A stretch of 32,612 nt of DNA from Alphaproteobacteria bacterium (GCA_011523425.1 WTGU01000032.1:1-32612), one strand, 5' to 3'. Positions 10,912-18,530 are shown, counted from the first letter of the stretch. Notes: a model not told the origin generated them from the sequence alone. Program-made: numbers and translations.

Positions 10912-11535
10912 ATGAGCGGGGCCGACTGGCACATCAGGGGCGACTATTACGAGACCTGCAGCTGCGACTATCTCTGCCCCTGCATCTACACCAACATGAC
11001 CGCGATGCCGACCGATGGCGTCTGCAAGGTGGCGATCGTGCTGGACATCGCCGAGGGGCACTACGGCGACGTGCGCCTCGACGGTATCGCCTTCGTCACG
11101 GCGGCCATGGTGGCGGGGCCGATGGGCGACGGGAACTGGACCGTGGGGCTGATCATCGACGAGCGCGCGAGCGACGCGCAGGTGGATGCCATCGGCCGCA
11201 TCTGCTCCGGCGACGAGGGCGGCCCGATGGCGCTGATGGCGCCGCTGATCGGCACCTTCGCCGGGGTCGAGCGGGCGCCGATCGCGATCGAGCGGCGGGC
11301 CATGGGCTTCTCGATCACCGCCGGCGATCTGCTCAGCCACGGCGCAGAGGGCGTGCCCAGCCTGCCCGATCCGTCCGAGACCATCATGATCGACAACACC
11401 GGCCACCCCGCCAACAAGCGCCTGCATCTGGCGCGCGGGACCCACAGCCACCTCAACGCCTTCGGCATCGACTGGAATGATGCGGCGGGCGGTCACAACG
11501 GCCACTACGCCCCCTTCGACTGGCGCCCGAACTGA
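10912..11535 (+). CDS. DUF1326-family protein
   Basis: This 207-residue protein shows the DUF1326 pattern: a short N-terminal WHIRGDYYETCSCDYLCPC with Cys16, Cys18, Cys22 and Cys24, then alternating hydrophobic strands and IDNTGHPANKRLHLARGTHSHL near the end. The clustered cysteines suggest metal or redox binding, but no biochemical role is established. GGATGGAG stands just upstream of ATG 10912, which decides the start. There is no signal peptide or membrane segment, so it is probably cytoplasmic. It stands alone between the argG hairpin and the convergent ArsP-type permease. Confidence 0.85.
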   Translation: MSGADWHIRGDYYETCSCDYLCPCIYTNMTAMPTDGVCKVAIVLDIAEGHYGDVRLDGIAFVTAAMVAGPMGDGNWTVGLIIDERASDAQVDAIGRICSGDEGGPMALMAPLIGTFAGVERAPIAIERRAMGFSITAGDLLSHGAEGVPSLPDPSETIMIDNTGHPANKRLHLARGTHSHLNAFGIDWNDAAGGHNGHYAPFDWRPN

Positions 11536-11584
11536 TCGCGCGCCCGCAGGCGCGCTCCCCTCACACCATGGCCGGCCCACGGCT

Positions 11585-12565
11585 CTAGACGATCCAGGCG
11601 GCCACATAGCCGGCCGCGCAGGCGCCAACCATCGCGATTGCCACATAGAGCACGAAGACCCGGATGCGGACGATCGAGGCGACCGCCACCGCGACGTAGA
11701 GGCTCACCGCGGCGCCGGAGATCATCAGCGCAAGGGCGGCGCCGAAGCTCATCCCCTTCTCCATCAGCCCGCGCACCAGCGGCAGGGCCGCGTAGCCGTC
11801 CAGGTACATCGGCGCGCCGACGATCGCGGCCAGCGGAATGGAGGCGCCCGCGTCGTCGCTGAAGAGCGAGGCCACCCACGCGTCGGGTACGAAGCGTTGC
11901 AGGAACACCTCGAGGACGAGCGCCAGGACCAGCCAGCGCAGAACCAGCCGGACGCTGCCCCAGACCTCCGGCCAGAAGCGGGCACGCCGGACGTCGCAGC
12001 CGTACTGCTCCAGCAGGCCGGGGCGCATCAGGTGGTGAGCGGCGCCCCGATGGCCGGGCAGGGCCCAGGTGAGCGCGCCGGCGAACACGCCGATCCCGAA
12101 CGCGGCGACCGTCTTCGCGACGGCGAACGGGACCCCGATGATGCCGGCGGTGATGACCAGCATGCTTGGGTCGGTGATTGGAGACGCGACCCAGAACGCC
12201 ATGATGGGCGGGAGCGGCAGACCGCGGCGCAGGAGGGTCGCAATGAGGGGAAGCACGCCGAGACCGCAGACCGGGGTGACGGCCCCGACGAAGCTCGCGA
12301 TCACCACCGCGCGGGCCGGGCTGCCCGAGAGCCAGGCGAGCGCTCGGTCGGACCAGTTGCCGAGGGTCAGGGCACCGGCGAGAACGGCGGCGATCGCGAC
12401 CACCGGCAACAGCGCGAGCAGATCCCAGCCCAGCGCGATCAGCATCCCGGTATCGGCTTCGGGCAGCAGCGAGCCCACGACGAGCAGGGACGCAGTCACG
12501 AGCCACGTCAGCGCCTCCGCGCTCGGGCGCTGGAATCGAAACGGGCGGACCGCGGTGAGTTTCAT
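11585..12565 (-). CDS. UPF0718/ArsP-type permease, probable arsenical efflux
   Basis: This 326-residue polytopic membrane protein is built as two related halves, as in the UPF0718 (DUF318) family that includes the trivalent organoarsenical exporter ArsP. The first half has TPVCGLGVLPLIATLLRRGL followed by FWVASPITDPSMLVITAG. The second has IPLAAIVGAPMYLDGYAALP and EKGMSFGAALALMISG. Its ATG overlaps the stop of the ArsR-type gene (ATGA), which implies shared control by that sensor. The canonical cysteine in the first motif is kept as PVCG, but the usual second cysteine is leucine, so the substrate may differ from that of studied ArsP proteins. Family assignment is firm; arsenical export is inferred. 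Confidence 0.8.
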   Translation of the reverse strand: MKLTAVRPFRFQRPSAEALTWLVTASLLVVGSLLPEADTGMLIALGWDLLALLPVVAIAAVLAGALTLGNWSDRALAWLSGSPARAVVIASFVGAVTPVCGLGVLPLIATLLRRGLPLPPIMAFWVASPITDPSMLVITAGIIGVPFAVAKTVAAFGIGVFAGALTWALPGHRGAAHHLMRPGLLEQYGCDVRRARFWPEVWGSVRLVLRWLVLALVLEVFLQRFVPDAWVASLFSDDAGASIPLAAIVGAPMYLDGYAALPLVRGLMEKGMSFGAALALMISGAAVSLYVAVAVASIVRIRVFVLYVAIAMVGACAAGYVAAWIV

Positions 12566-12945
12566 GGCGTCGGGTCCTCGAGAGCCGCCCGCGCGGCACG
12601 GGCCCTGGACGACGGCCGGGCATCGGCGCAGCACTCCTCGAGCAGGAAGACCGCGAGGGCCTCGAGGCGCGGGTAGGCGGCGCGGCTGATCACGGTGCGG
12701 CCGCGCCGCTCCTGCTCGACCAGTCCGCCCGCGGTGAGGAACCCGAGGTGGTGGGCCAGGGTGGAGGCCGGCAACCCGGAGCGGTCCTTGATCTCGCCGA
12801 CCGAGAGCCCTTGGTCGCCGGCGCGCACGAGCAGGCGCAGCACCGTGAGCCTCGGTTCGGAGCCGCACGCGGCAAACGCCTGCGCTGCTTCTTCGAGTGC
12901 CGGGGCGGGCGCCGGGGGCGGCGCATGGCGGTGTTTGATATCCAT
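12562..12945 (-). CDS. ArsR/SmtB-family metalloid-responsive repressor
   Basis: This 127-residue winged-helix protein has the core EPRLTVLRLLVRAGDQGLSV at about residues 30-49, with recognition helix LPASTLAHHLGFLTAGGLV and wing QERRGRTVISR. A vicinal cysteine pair, Cys105-Cys106, ends the last helix (LLEECCADA), with Cys27 near the first. This resembles ArsR proteins that sense As(III) through C-terminal cysteines, as in Acidithiobacillus, rather than the classical ELCVCDL site, which is absent. The start at ATG 12945 is chosen because it adjoins a promoter and operator-like dyad and removes an upstream extension. It precedes and overlaps the permease gene it probably represses. Confidence 0.85.
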   Translation of the reverse strand: MDIKHRHAPPPAPAPALEEAAQAFAACGSEPRLTVLRLLVRAGDQGLSVGEIKDRSGLPASTLAHHLGFLTAGGLVEQERRGRTVISRAAYPRLEALAVFLLEECCADARPSSRARAARAALEDPTP

Positions 12946-12948
12946 AAA

Positions 12949-12962
12949 ACTAGATATATAGT
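12949..12962. promoter_or_regulatory. Candidate ArsR operator dyad
   Basis: ACTA (12949-12952) and TAGT (12959-12962) form an inverted repeat around AT-rich GATATA, in a local AT island within GC-rich DNA. The dyad covers the proposed -10 box and the start site, where ArsR-family repressors typically bind. The symmetry is short, so this is a position-supported guess. Confidence 0.5.
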
Positions 12963-12981
12963 TACATAGTTCTGCCGTCAA
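12953..12981 (-). promoter_or_regulatory. Promoter of the arsR-permease operon, predicted leaderless
   Basis: On the minus strand TTGACG (12976-12981) and TATATC (12953-12958) are exactly 17 bases apart and match consensus at 5 and 4 of 6 positions. The predicted start near 12946 is one base before the ATG at 12945. No Shine-Dalgarno sequence exists upstream, as expected for a leaderless message. Confidence 0.6.
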
Positions 12982-13200
12982 CTGCCGGTGCACGGCGAAC
13001 CGTGTGCGCTCCGATTCACGCCGATGAGGAGCACATTGAATTTGGAGTCCTTCGGGTGGTCGTCGATCGAGCGCTCGACCCCTCTGCGCTGTCGCGCGCC
13101 TCCGTTGCGCGTGGGACCCGCTTTTGCGCTCGCGACCTTCGTGTGCCGCGCCCGCGACCTTGCAGGCACGACCGACTCAGGCGCGCGACTCTATCTTCCG

Positions 13201-13226
13201 CGCGCGGGACCTTTCAGGCCCGCGCG
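13201..13226. repeat. Intergenic hairpin
   Basis: CGCGCGGG (13201-13208) is the exact reverse complement of CCCGCGCG (13219-13226) across a 10-base loop ACCTTTCAGG. There is no T-tract. It lies in the gene-free interval and overlaps the second copy of the imperfect 18-base repeat. Confidence 0.4.
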
Positions 13227-13353
13227 ACCCCGGACCATGGTGCGGTGCACGGCGCGCGGCGCCTGCGCCAGACTCGCGCCATGCAGCGCGTGAGAGAACG
13301 GGGCGGGGCAGACGGGGCGACGGGGGAGCCGCCCGGCGCCATCTCGCGGTCGC

Positions 13354-13478
13354 GGGATTCATCCCGGATAACCCGCCCGGATATCCCGGCGGAATCCCAC
13401 CTTCTTCGGAAAATGTCCCGCGTCGAATCCCTTGCGATCCCGGCGAATCCCGGCAAAGGGGGGGCACTGCCGAATCCC
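13354..13478. repeat. Cluster of GAATCCC short repeats
   Basis: GAATCCC occurs at 13392-13398, 13425-13431, 13445-13451 and 13472-13478, with one inverted copy GGGATTC at 13354-13360. Related ATCCCGG words are scattered between them. The spacing (33, 20 and 27 bases) is irregular, so this is neither a CRISPR array nor a simple tandem repeat. It could be a decayed repeat family or a set of protein-binding sites. Confidence 0.5.
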
Positions 13479-13666
13479 ACTTTCGCGCCCCGCGTCCGGG
13501 TTCGCCGCGCGCACTCCGTCACCGCCGCCGTTCGACCCCCGCTGTGCCGCTTTGTGCCGGGTTGTCCCGGGACATCCCGCATAAAAAACGAGGGGGGTGT
13601 GCCACGTTGCGTCCCCGCTGCCCGGCCGCGCGGCGCGCCGGCCATGACCCTGGTGAGATGCGCGGG

Positions 13667-14167
13667 CTAGCGCTTCAGGCCGGCGAGGTCCCAGCCCACC
13701 TGGTTGTACATGTCCGGCGCGTTCCAGAGCCCGCGCAGGTACTTGATCCTGCCCTGCTCGACGAAGCAGATCTGGGAGAACTGGCAGTCGAAGCGGCGCC
13801 CGGTGCCGCGCAGGCCGAAATAGTCCTTGGTGATGGTGCCGCTCATCCAGCCCATGTCGCACACGACATCGCCCTGGACGCAGAACGCCTCGATGTAGAG
13901 CGAGAGGTCCGGCACCGCCTCCAGCCAGCCGCCGCCGAATTCGCGGATCGCGGCGTGGCCCACCGCCGGCGGCAGGGTGATGTCGTGATAGACCCCGTCG
14001 TCCGCCATGACGGCGACGACCTCGTCGATGTCCTGGCTCGACCAGCCCCGGCACTGGCGCCAGAGGAGCGCCAGATTGTCCCGCTCGGCCTCGCTCAGGT
14101 CGCCAAAACTCTCGATCGGCTCGTCCAGCAGGTTTCGGTCGCTCATCAACCAGTCGCGCGTGTCCAT
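13667..14167 (-). CDS. SnoaL-like (NTF2-fold) protein
   Basis: This 166-residue protein fits the SnoaL/NTF2-like fold. It has an N-terminal helix (WRQCRGWSSQDIDEVVAVMA), then DDGVYHDITLPPAVGHAAIREF and a curved sheet ending in KYLRGLWNAPDMYNQVG. Members are small cytoplasmic proteins that act as isomerases, hydrolases or ligand-binding modules on small hydrophobic molecules. The substrate cannot be guessed here. GGGAG stands about eight bases before ATG 14167. A second ATG seven codons in is possible but has no better ribosome site. It is a single gene flanked by the gene-free interval and a divergent outer-membrane protein gene. Confidence 0.8.
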   Translation of the reverse strand: MDTRDWLMSDRNLLDEPIESFGDLSEAERDNLALLWRQCRGWSSQDIDEVVAVMADDGVYHDITLPPAVGHAAIREFGGGWLEAVPDLSLYIEAFCVQGDVVCDMGWMSGTITKDYFGLRGTGRRFDCQFSQICFVEQGRIKYLRGLWNAPDMYNQVGWDLAGLKR

Positions 14168-14328
14168 GCGTCACTCCCTTATCCGCCCCGCCGTGCGGCC
14201 CGCCGGCCGGAGCGCGCCTCACTAGACACGATATTCCGGGTCCCTGCACGGCGAATCGCCGCATTGTACCGGGGGGTTGTCCGAAATAGGCTTGAGGCTG
14301 TGGTGCAGCGCCACAGGGAGGACGTCAC

Positions 14329-15207
14329 ATGATTACAATGAGAACCCGTGTGCTCCGACTATGCGCGGCCGCCGCGCTCGCCGGTGCGGCCTTCGGCGGC
14401 GTGCCGGCGGCGCAGGCGGAGGACGGCAACTGGTACATCGGGGCCACCATGCCCCTCATGTTCATCGACGATTCAAAGGCGATCTCCGAGGGGAGCTTCA
14501 CGCTGCCCGATCCAAGAACCGGGCAACCGGCGACGACCGACTATCGCGCGCAGGTCGAGACCTCGCACGATACGGGCTTCAAGCTGGGCGGCATGCTCGG
14601 CTACGAGTTCGGCGACGGCCTGCGCGTGGAGGGCGAGCTCTTCTTCGCCAGGGCCGACGTCAGCACGCTGACTCACAGCAGCATCACGGTGCCCGCGCTC
14701 TCCCTCACCCTCCAGGACGAGGTCGCCATTCCCGTGACCGGCTCGGGCGAGCAGCTCGGCGCCATGGTGAACGTCTGGTACGACATCGAGACCGACGACG
14801 CCTGGACCCCCTTCATCGGCGGCGGGCTGGGCTTGATCCGGATCGACCAGAGCGACCTGAAGTACGACACCGGCGCGGTGGCCGGAGCGGTGGCGACGCA
14901 CCTGAAGCTGCTCGGGGCCCAGCAGGCGGCCCTGGCGATGGGCCTGCCGCCGCCACAAGAGGTGGACCCGGTCCAGCTTCCGCCGGGGCTCGTGCCGTCG
15001 ATCTCCTCGGCCGACACGGCGCTCGCCTGGCAGATCGGCATGGGCGTCGGCTATGCGCTGTCGGAGACCGCGACGCTCCAGTTCGGCTACCGCCTGCAGG
15101 CGCTCAATGGCCTGAACTTCAGGGGCAGCAACGCCATGGCGTCGGTGAACGCCGAGACCGACCTGCGGATCCACTTCCTCGAGATCGGCATCCGCCAGCG
15201 CTTCTGA
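14329..15207 (+). CDS. Outer-membrane beta-barrel protein
   Basis: This 292-residue protein has a Sec signal peptide: basic start MRTRVLRL, hydrophobic core, then cleavage probably after AQA at residues 28-30. The mature chain begins EDGNWYIGATMPLMFIDD, has alternating strand patterns with glycine and aromatic residues (LGGMLGYEFGDGLRVEGELFF, WTPFIGGGLGLIRIDQ), and ends in phenylalanine (LEIGIRQRF), the signature of outer-membrane barrels. It resembles opacity/OmpW-like 8-stranded porins. A loop at about residues 185-225 is proline-rich. GGGAGG lies a few bases before ATG 14329. Its role (adhesion, small-molecule permeability) is unknown. Confidence 0.8.
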   Translation: MITMRTRVLRLCAAAALAGAAFGGVPAAQAEDGNWYIGATMPLMFIDDSKAISEGSFTLPDPRTGQPATTDYRAQVETSHDTGFKLGGMLGYEFGDGLRVEGELFFARADVSTLTHSSITVPALSLTLQDEVAIPVTGSGEQLGAMVNVWYDIETDDAWTPFIGGGLGLIRIDQSDLKYDTGAVAGAVATHLKLLGAQQAALAMGLPPPQEVDPVQLPPGLVPSISSADTALAWQIGMGVGYALSETATLQFGYRLQALNGLNFRGSNAMASVNAETDLRIHFLEIGIRQRF

Positions 15208-15224
15208 GGTGCCGGCGCGCGCCG

Positions 15225-15250
15225 CCCGGGCCACCCCGTCACGGCCCGGG
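15225..15250. terminator. Bidirectional terminator-like hairpin between convergent genes
   Basis: CCCGGGCC (15225-15232) pairs perfectly with GGCCCGGG (15243-15250) across a 10-base loop. It falls between the outer-membrane protein stop (15207) and the stop of the convergent TPR gene (15252). No T-tract is seen on either side. Confidence 0.5.
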
Positions 15251-15251
15251 A

Positions 15252-16544
15252 CTACGGCTCGGGGTAGGCGTCGAAGGCGATGCCGATGCGCTCGCCCGGC
15301 CCCTCGAAGGGCAGGGTGCCGTGGAAGACGTATGACGGGAAGAGCAGCGCCGTGCCGGCACGCGGCGGGTGGCTGACGCAGCGAACCTCGCTGCCCTCGG
15401 GCAGGTCGTGGTCGGGCCGGCCGAACTCGAGCCAGCCGCCCCGGTCGCTGCCGTCGTTGGCGTCGTCGCTGCCGTCTCCGGCGACCTGTGCCGGCACCGC
15501 CACGTAGCAGACCCCGCTCAGCCACGCGCCCTCGTGGATATGCGGCGGGTGCCGGCCGCCTTCCTTCAGGATCGAGGCGATGAGCGTGAGCCGGTAGCGG
15601 CGGGGGATGCGGGCGAGGAAGGGGCTCTCTGGCTCGGGCCGGAGCGTCTCCCGCCAGGCGTCGATGGCGGCACGCAGCGCGCGTTCCAGGTCGCGGACGG
15701 GCGGGCTCGGCGCGGCCAGCAGGTCCTGGGTCACCGCCCCGTTGCGGGTGACGCGGTTGGGCGGCTCCCAGACGAGGGAGGGTGCCTCGCGCACCGCCCG
15801 CGCCAGCGCCTCGTTGAAGGCCGCGCCGTCGCTATAGCCGGGCGGCGGGGCGAGCGAGACCCGGGTGACGAAGCGCTCGAAGTCGTAGAGGCGGAGCCCT
15901 GCCTCCCGATCGCCGCCGATCTGCTCGGCGAGCGCCCGGGTCGCCAGCGCGTTCTGGCAGAAGGGATCGAGGGCGAGCGCCGCGGCGCAGGCCTCCAGCG
16001 CGCCCGCCACCGCGCCGAGGGCGAGACGGGTCCGCGCCAGCCGGTAATGCGCCTGCAGGGCGCCTGCATCGAGGGCGATGGCGCGCAGATAGGCCGCCTC
16101 CGCCTCCGCCCAGGCCCCCGCCGCGCTCATGGCGTTGCCGAGATTGGTGTGGGCGTTGGCATAGTCGGGCCGGAGCGAGACGGCGCGTTCCAGCGCGCCG
16201 CGGGCCTCGGCGGTGCGCCCGGTCTCGAGCAGGAGGAGGCCCAGGCTGTTGTGCGCCTCGGCGTATTCTGGCGCCGCCTCGGTCGCCTGGCGTAGCAGCA
16301 CCGCCGCGTCCTCGAAGCGGCTGCAGCGATAGCGGGCGACGCCGGCATAGTGCAGCACGCTCGGATCGCCCGCACCCTCGCCCGCCAGCAGCCGGGAGAG
16401 GAGCTGGTCCGCCCGCTGCGGCCTTCCCTCCTGCATGTGCCGCACCGCGCGGGCGAGCACGTCGGCCCGCCCGTCCTCCCGGCCCTTGCGCTTCGCGGTG
16501 CCGGCGCTGGCGGCCGAGTGCCGTCGTCTCGCTTGCCGGTTCAT
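15252..16544 (-). CDS. TPR-repeat protein fused to a putative 2-oxoglutarate/Fe(II) oxygenase domain
   Basis: This 430-residue protein has two parts. Residues about 28-195 are TPR units (AEAHNSLGLLLLETGRTAEA, ANAHTNLGNAMSAAGAWAEA). Residues about 205-430 match the 2OG-FeII_Oxy_5 type: HPPHIHEGAWLSGVCYVAVP gives candidate iron ligands His335 or His337, with distal His408 in YVFHGTLPF and a 2-oxoglutarate-binding Arg419 in GERIGIAFD. Such fusions are thought to hydroxylate unknown substrates. An acidic DGSDDANDGSD insertion (around 15440-15477) is encoded by a 12-base word repeated at a 21-base offset, suggesting local duplication. The start at 16544 is the first ATG giving a normal basic N-terminus; upstream codons look non-coding. 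Confidence 0.8.
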   Translation of the reverse strand: MNRQARRRHSAASAGTAKRKGREDGRADVLARAVRHMQEGRPQRADQLLSRLLAGEGAGDPSVLHYAGVARYRCSRFEDAAVLLRQATEAAPEYAEAHNSLGLLLLETGRTAEARGALERAVSLRPDYANAHTNLGNAMSAAGAWAEAEAAYLRAIALDAGALQAHYRLARTRLALGAVAGALEACAAALALDPFCQNALATRALAEQIGGDREAGLRLYDFERFVTRVSLAPPPGYSDGAAFNEALARAVREAPSLVWEPPNRVTRNGAVTQDLLAAPSPPVRDLERALRAAIDAWRETLRPEPESPFLARIPRRYRLTLIASILKEGGRHPPHIHEGAWLSGVCYVAVPAQVAGDGSDDANDGSDRGGWLEFGRPDHDLPEGSEVRCVSHPPRAGTALLFPSYVFHGTLPFEGPGERIGIAFDAYPEP

Positions 16545-16648
16545 CCTGCCCGCCGCCGGCCCGTCCGGGCGACTGTGCGCCTCTCCGTCCGGCGCGGCGT
16601 CGCGGCCGCTGCCGGCCCCTGGGTCCTGCCCGTTTCGCCCGGCGGCGC

Positions 16649-16780
16649 TCAGCGGGCCGTCAGGCCCACGTTGATGAGCGGCGTTTCCAGGGCGGAGCCG
16701 AGAATGATCATCAGGGCCAGGAAGACCCAGAACACGTTGTCGGCGCAGAGCCGGAGGATGCGCTTCATCTGTGGGTTCAT
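16649..16780 (-). CDS. 43-residue single-helix membrane protein
   Basis: MNPQMKRILRLCADNVFWVF begins a 43-residue product with a basic N-terminus and one hydrophobic helix (about residues 16-32). It ends PLINVGLTAR. GGGGAG stands eight bases before ATG 16780, a strong ribosome site, so translation is plausible although the frame is short. It could alternatively start at an upstream codon and be up to 66 residues. It lies between the TPR-oxygenase gene and the divergent amide-type ABC operon. The helix vaguely resembles the first segment of sugar ABC permeases, so a decayed remnant is an alternative. Function unknown. Confidence 0.5.
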   Translation of the reverse strand: MNPQMKRILRLCADNVFWVFLALMIILGSALETPLINVGLTAR

Positions 16781-16900
16781 CGCCGCCGCTCCCCTGTCGC
16801 CGCCGGTGCCGGCAGGAGCCATGATTCCAAGTGCAGGGGCGGAACGCAACCGCCCGTCGCGATACTCCCGGGCAGGCCCAACCTAACAAATGACCGACAG

Positions 16901-16929
16901 TTGACACCGCTGCCGCGCGCGGGGAATAT
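16901..16929 (+). promoter_or_regulatory. Sigma70-type promoter for the amide-uptake/hydrolase operon
   Basis: A perfect TTGACA (16901-16906) is followed after 17 bases by GAATAT (16924-16929), a 3-of-6 match to the -10 box. Transcription would start near 16936, giving a leader of about 100 bases before the binding-protein gene at 17035. No sigma54 motif with correct spacing was found, although nitrogen control would have been expected. Confidence 0.45.
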
Positions 16930-17034
16930 CGCCGGCACGAATGCATAGGTTTGCCTTATCGTCGTGACGGCGGCGGCTTCCGCGTCGCCCGTCGCGGGTG
17001 AGGGCATCGGGAGAAACCAACGGAGGTCACTAAC

Positions 17035-18378
17035 ATGCGTGTCAACCGGCGTACCATCCTCAAGGGCGCTCTCGCGGGGACGGCCGGCATCGCCGCCACG
17101 TTCCCCCACATCTACGTCAAGGACTTCGGCCAGGCCTGGGGCGCGAAGCCCTGGATCTACAACGACGAGCCGATCAAGGTCGGCATGCTGTGGTCGCAGA
17201 CCGGCAACCTCTCGGTCGTCGAGAACGATTCCACCCAGGTCTCGCTCTACGCGGTCGACGAGATCAACGCGGCGGGCGGCATCGCCGGCAAGATGGTCGA
17301 GCCGGTGGTGGTCGACGCCAAGTCCGACATCAAGGTCTACTCGGAGAAGATCACGCAGCTCATTCTCCGCGACCGCGTGGTCTCGGTGCACGGCAGCTAC
17401 ACCTCGGCGAGCCGGCGTGCGGTCATGCCGATCGTGATGAAGTGGGACCACCTCTACTACTACCCGACCTGCTACGAGGGCCGGGAGTGCATGCAGAACA
17501 TCATCAACACCGGGCCGCTGGCCAACCAGCATTCCTTCGACCTGGTGCCGTTCATGGTGCAGAATTTCGGCCCCAAGACCTACCTGGTCGGCTCCAACTA
17601 CATCTGGCCGAAAGAGTCCAACAAGAACGTCAAGGTCTGGCTGGAGCGGGCCGGCGGCGAGGTGCTGGGCGAGGACTACATCCCCCTCGGCGGTTCCGAG
17701 TTCGCGCCGGTCTTCAACAAGATCCGCCAGCAGCAGCCGGACTGGATCATGTCGACCGTGGTTGGCGATTCCGACATCGCCCTGCACCGGCAGTTCCTGC
17801 AGGAAGGCTTCAAGTCCGACAAGACGCCGATCGCATCGCTTACCACCGGTGAGATCGAGACCCGCGCCATGGGCAACGAGGCCGGCGCCGGTCACTTCCT
17901 GTCCGCGCCCTACTTCCAGACGCTGCAGAACCCGACCAACGAGAAGTTCGTTGAGGGCTATCTCTCGAGCCAGTATGGCGGCGGCGGCGTCACCCACTAC
18001 AACATGGAAGAGACCTACCTCGGCATCTACGTGTGGAAGAAGGGTGTCGAGCGCGCTCTCGAGGAGACCGGCGGCGACTGGGAAGCCATCACGCCGCGCA
18101 TGATCCGCGACGTCAGCGGCAACTGGCGCGACCAGGGCCCGGTGGGGCTCACCGACGAGGAGAGCCCGGAGGGCAAGGTCTGGATCGATCCGGACAACTT
18201 CAACATCTGGCTCAAGCCCAAGATCGGCCAGTGCGGTGCGGACGGGCAGTTCACCATCGTGCGCCAGGCCGACGACCACGTCGGGCCAGATCCCTTCGCG
18301 ATCTATCCCGAGCGCGGCGTCTGCAAGGCCGACGGGCTGCACCGGCCCGACGGCTCGATCCAGAAGGACGTTCTGTAA
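17035..18378 (+). CDS. Substrate-binding protein, UrtA/FmdD-like (urea or short-chain amide)
   Basis: This 447-residue periplasmic binding protein starts with a twin-arginine leader (Arg5-Arg6 in NRRTILKGALAG). The mature part has IKVGMLWSQTGNLSVVE, VDEINAAGGIAGK, then YYYPTCYEGRECMQN and LVGSNYIWPKESNKN, the pattern of UrtA, AmiC and FmdD binding proteins for urea and short amides. It is longer at the C-terminus than typical LivJ proteins, as in UrtA. GGAGGT lies seven bases before ATG 17035. It is first in a ten-gene operon, followed by a stable hairpin and then permeases. A formamide or N-alkyl amide ligand is suggested by the downstream dimethylformamidase-like genes; this is inference. 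Confidence 0.9.
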   Translation: MRVNRRTILKGALAGTAGIAATFPHIYVKDFGQAWGAKPWIYNDEPIKVGMLWSQTGNLSVVENDSTQVSLYAVDEINAAGGIAGKMVEPVVVDAKSDIKVYSEKITQLILRDRVVSVHGSYTSASRRAVMPIVMKWDHLYYYPTCYEGRECMQNIINTGPLANQHSFDLVPFMVQNFGPKTYLVGSNYIWPKESNKNVKVWLERAGGEVLGEDYIPLGGSEFAPVFNKIRQQQPDWIMSTVVGDSDIALHRQFLQEGFKSDKTPIASLTTGEIETRAMGNEAGAGHFLSAPYFQTLQNPTNEKFVEGYLSSQYGGGGVTHYNMEETYLGIYVWKKGVERALEETGGDWEAITPRMIRDVSGNWRDQGPVGLTDEESPEGKVWIDPDNFNIWLKPKIGQCGADGQFTIVRQADDHVGPDPFAIYPERGVCKADGLHRPDGSIQKDVL

Positions 18379-18403
18379 GGGGCCTGTTCGATCTGGTAGT
18401 GTC

Positions 18404-18429
18404 GGGGCGGAGGGCACATCCTCCGCCCC
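18404..18429 (+). promoter_or_regulatory. Intercistronic hairpin after the binding-protein gene
   Basis: GGGGCGGAGG (18404-18413) pairs perfectly with CCTCCGCCCC (18420-18429) around loop GCACAT. It sits 26 bases beyond the binding-protein stop, in a 152-base gap. Without a T-tract it is better read as an mRNA-stabilising or attenuating element that lets the binding protein be made in excess over the membrane components. Confidence 0.6.
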
Positions 18430-18530
18430 GCCGCTCCCCGGCGGGGGCGGCGGCCGGCTGACCTTTCGGGCACGCACCCGCAGGGCACCGCCGGCAGGGC
18501 CGTAAGAGGGAGAGAGGCGGGACTCAGTTC

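Larger units (their letters stand above)
12982..13666. other. Stretch of about 685 bases with no convincing gene
   Basis: Open frames cross this interval on both strands, but none has a plausible ribosome site or recognisable family. Their translations are arginine- and proline-rich low-complexity sequence typical of chance frames in GC-rich DNA. The interval holds an imperfect 18-base repeat (13153-13170 and 13205-13222, 14 or more matches), a hairpin (13201-13226), and a cluster of short GAATCCC repeats (13354-13478). A CATAAAAAA stretch near 13580 is unusual for this GC-rich DNA. Confidence 0.6.

Noticed and set aside
13354-13478. CRISPR array
   Set aside because: The repeat unit is only seven bases, spacing is irregular (20-33), one copy is inverted, and no cas gene is present.
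13002-13670. Open frames through the gene-free interval on both strands
   Set aside because: Arg/Pro-rich translations, no ribosome sites and no recognisable domains; the real gene near the right end is the minus-strand SnoaL-like one starting at 14167.
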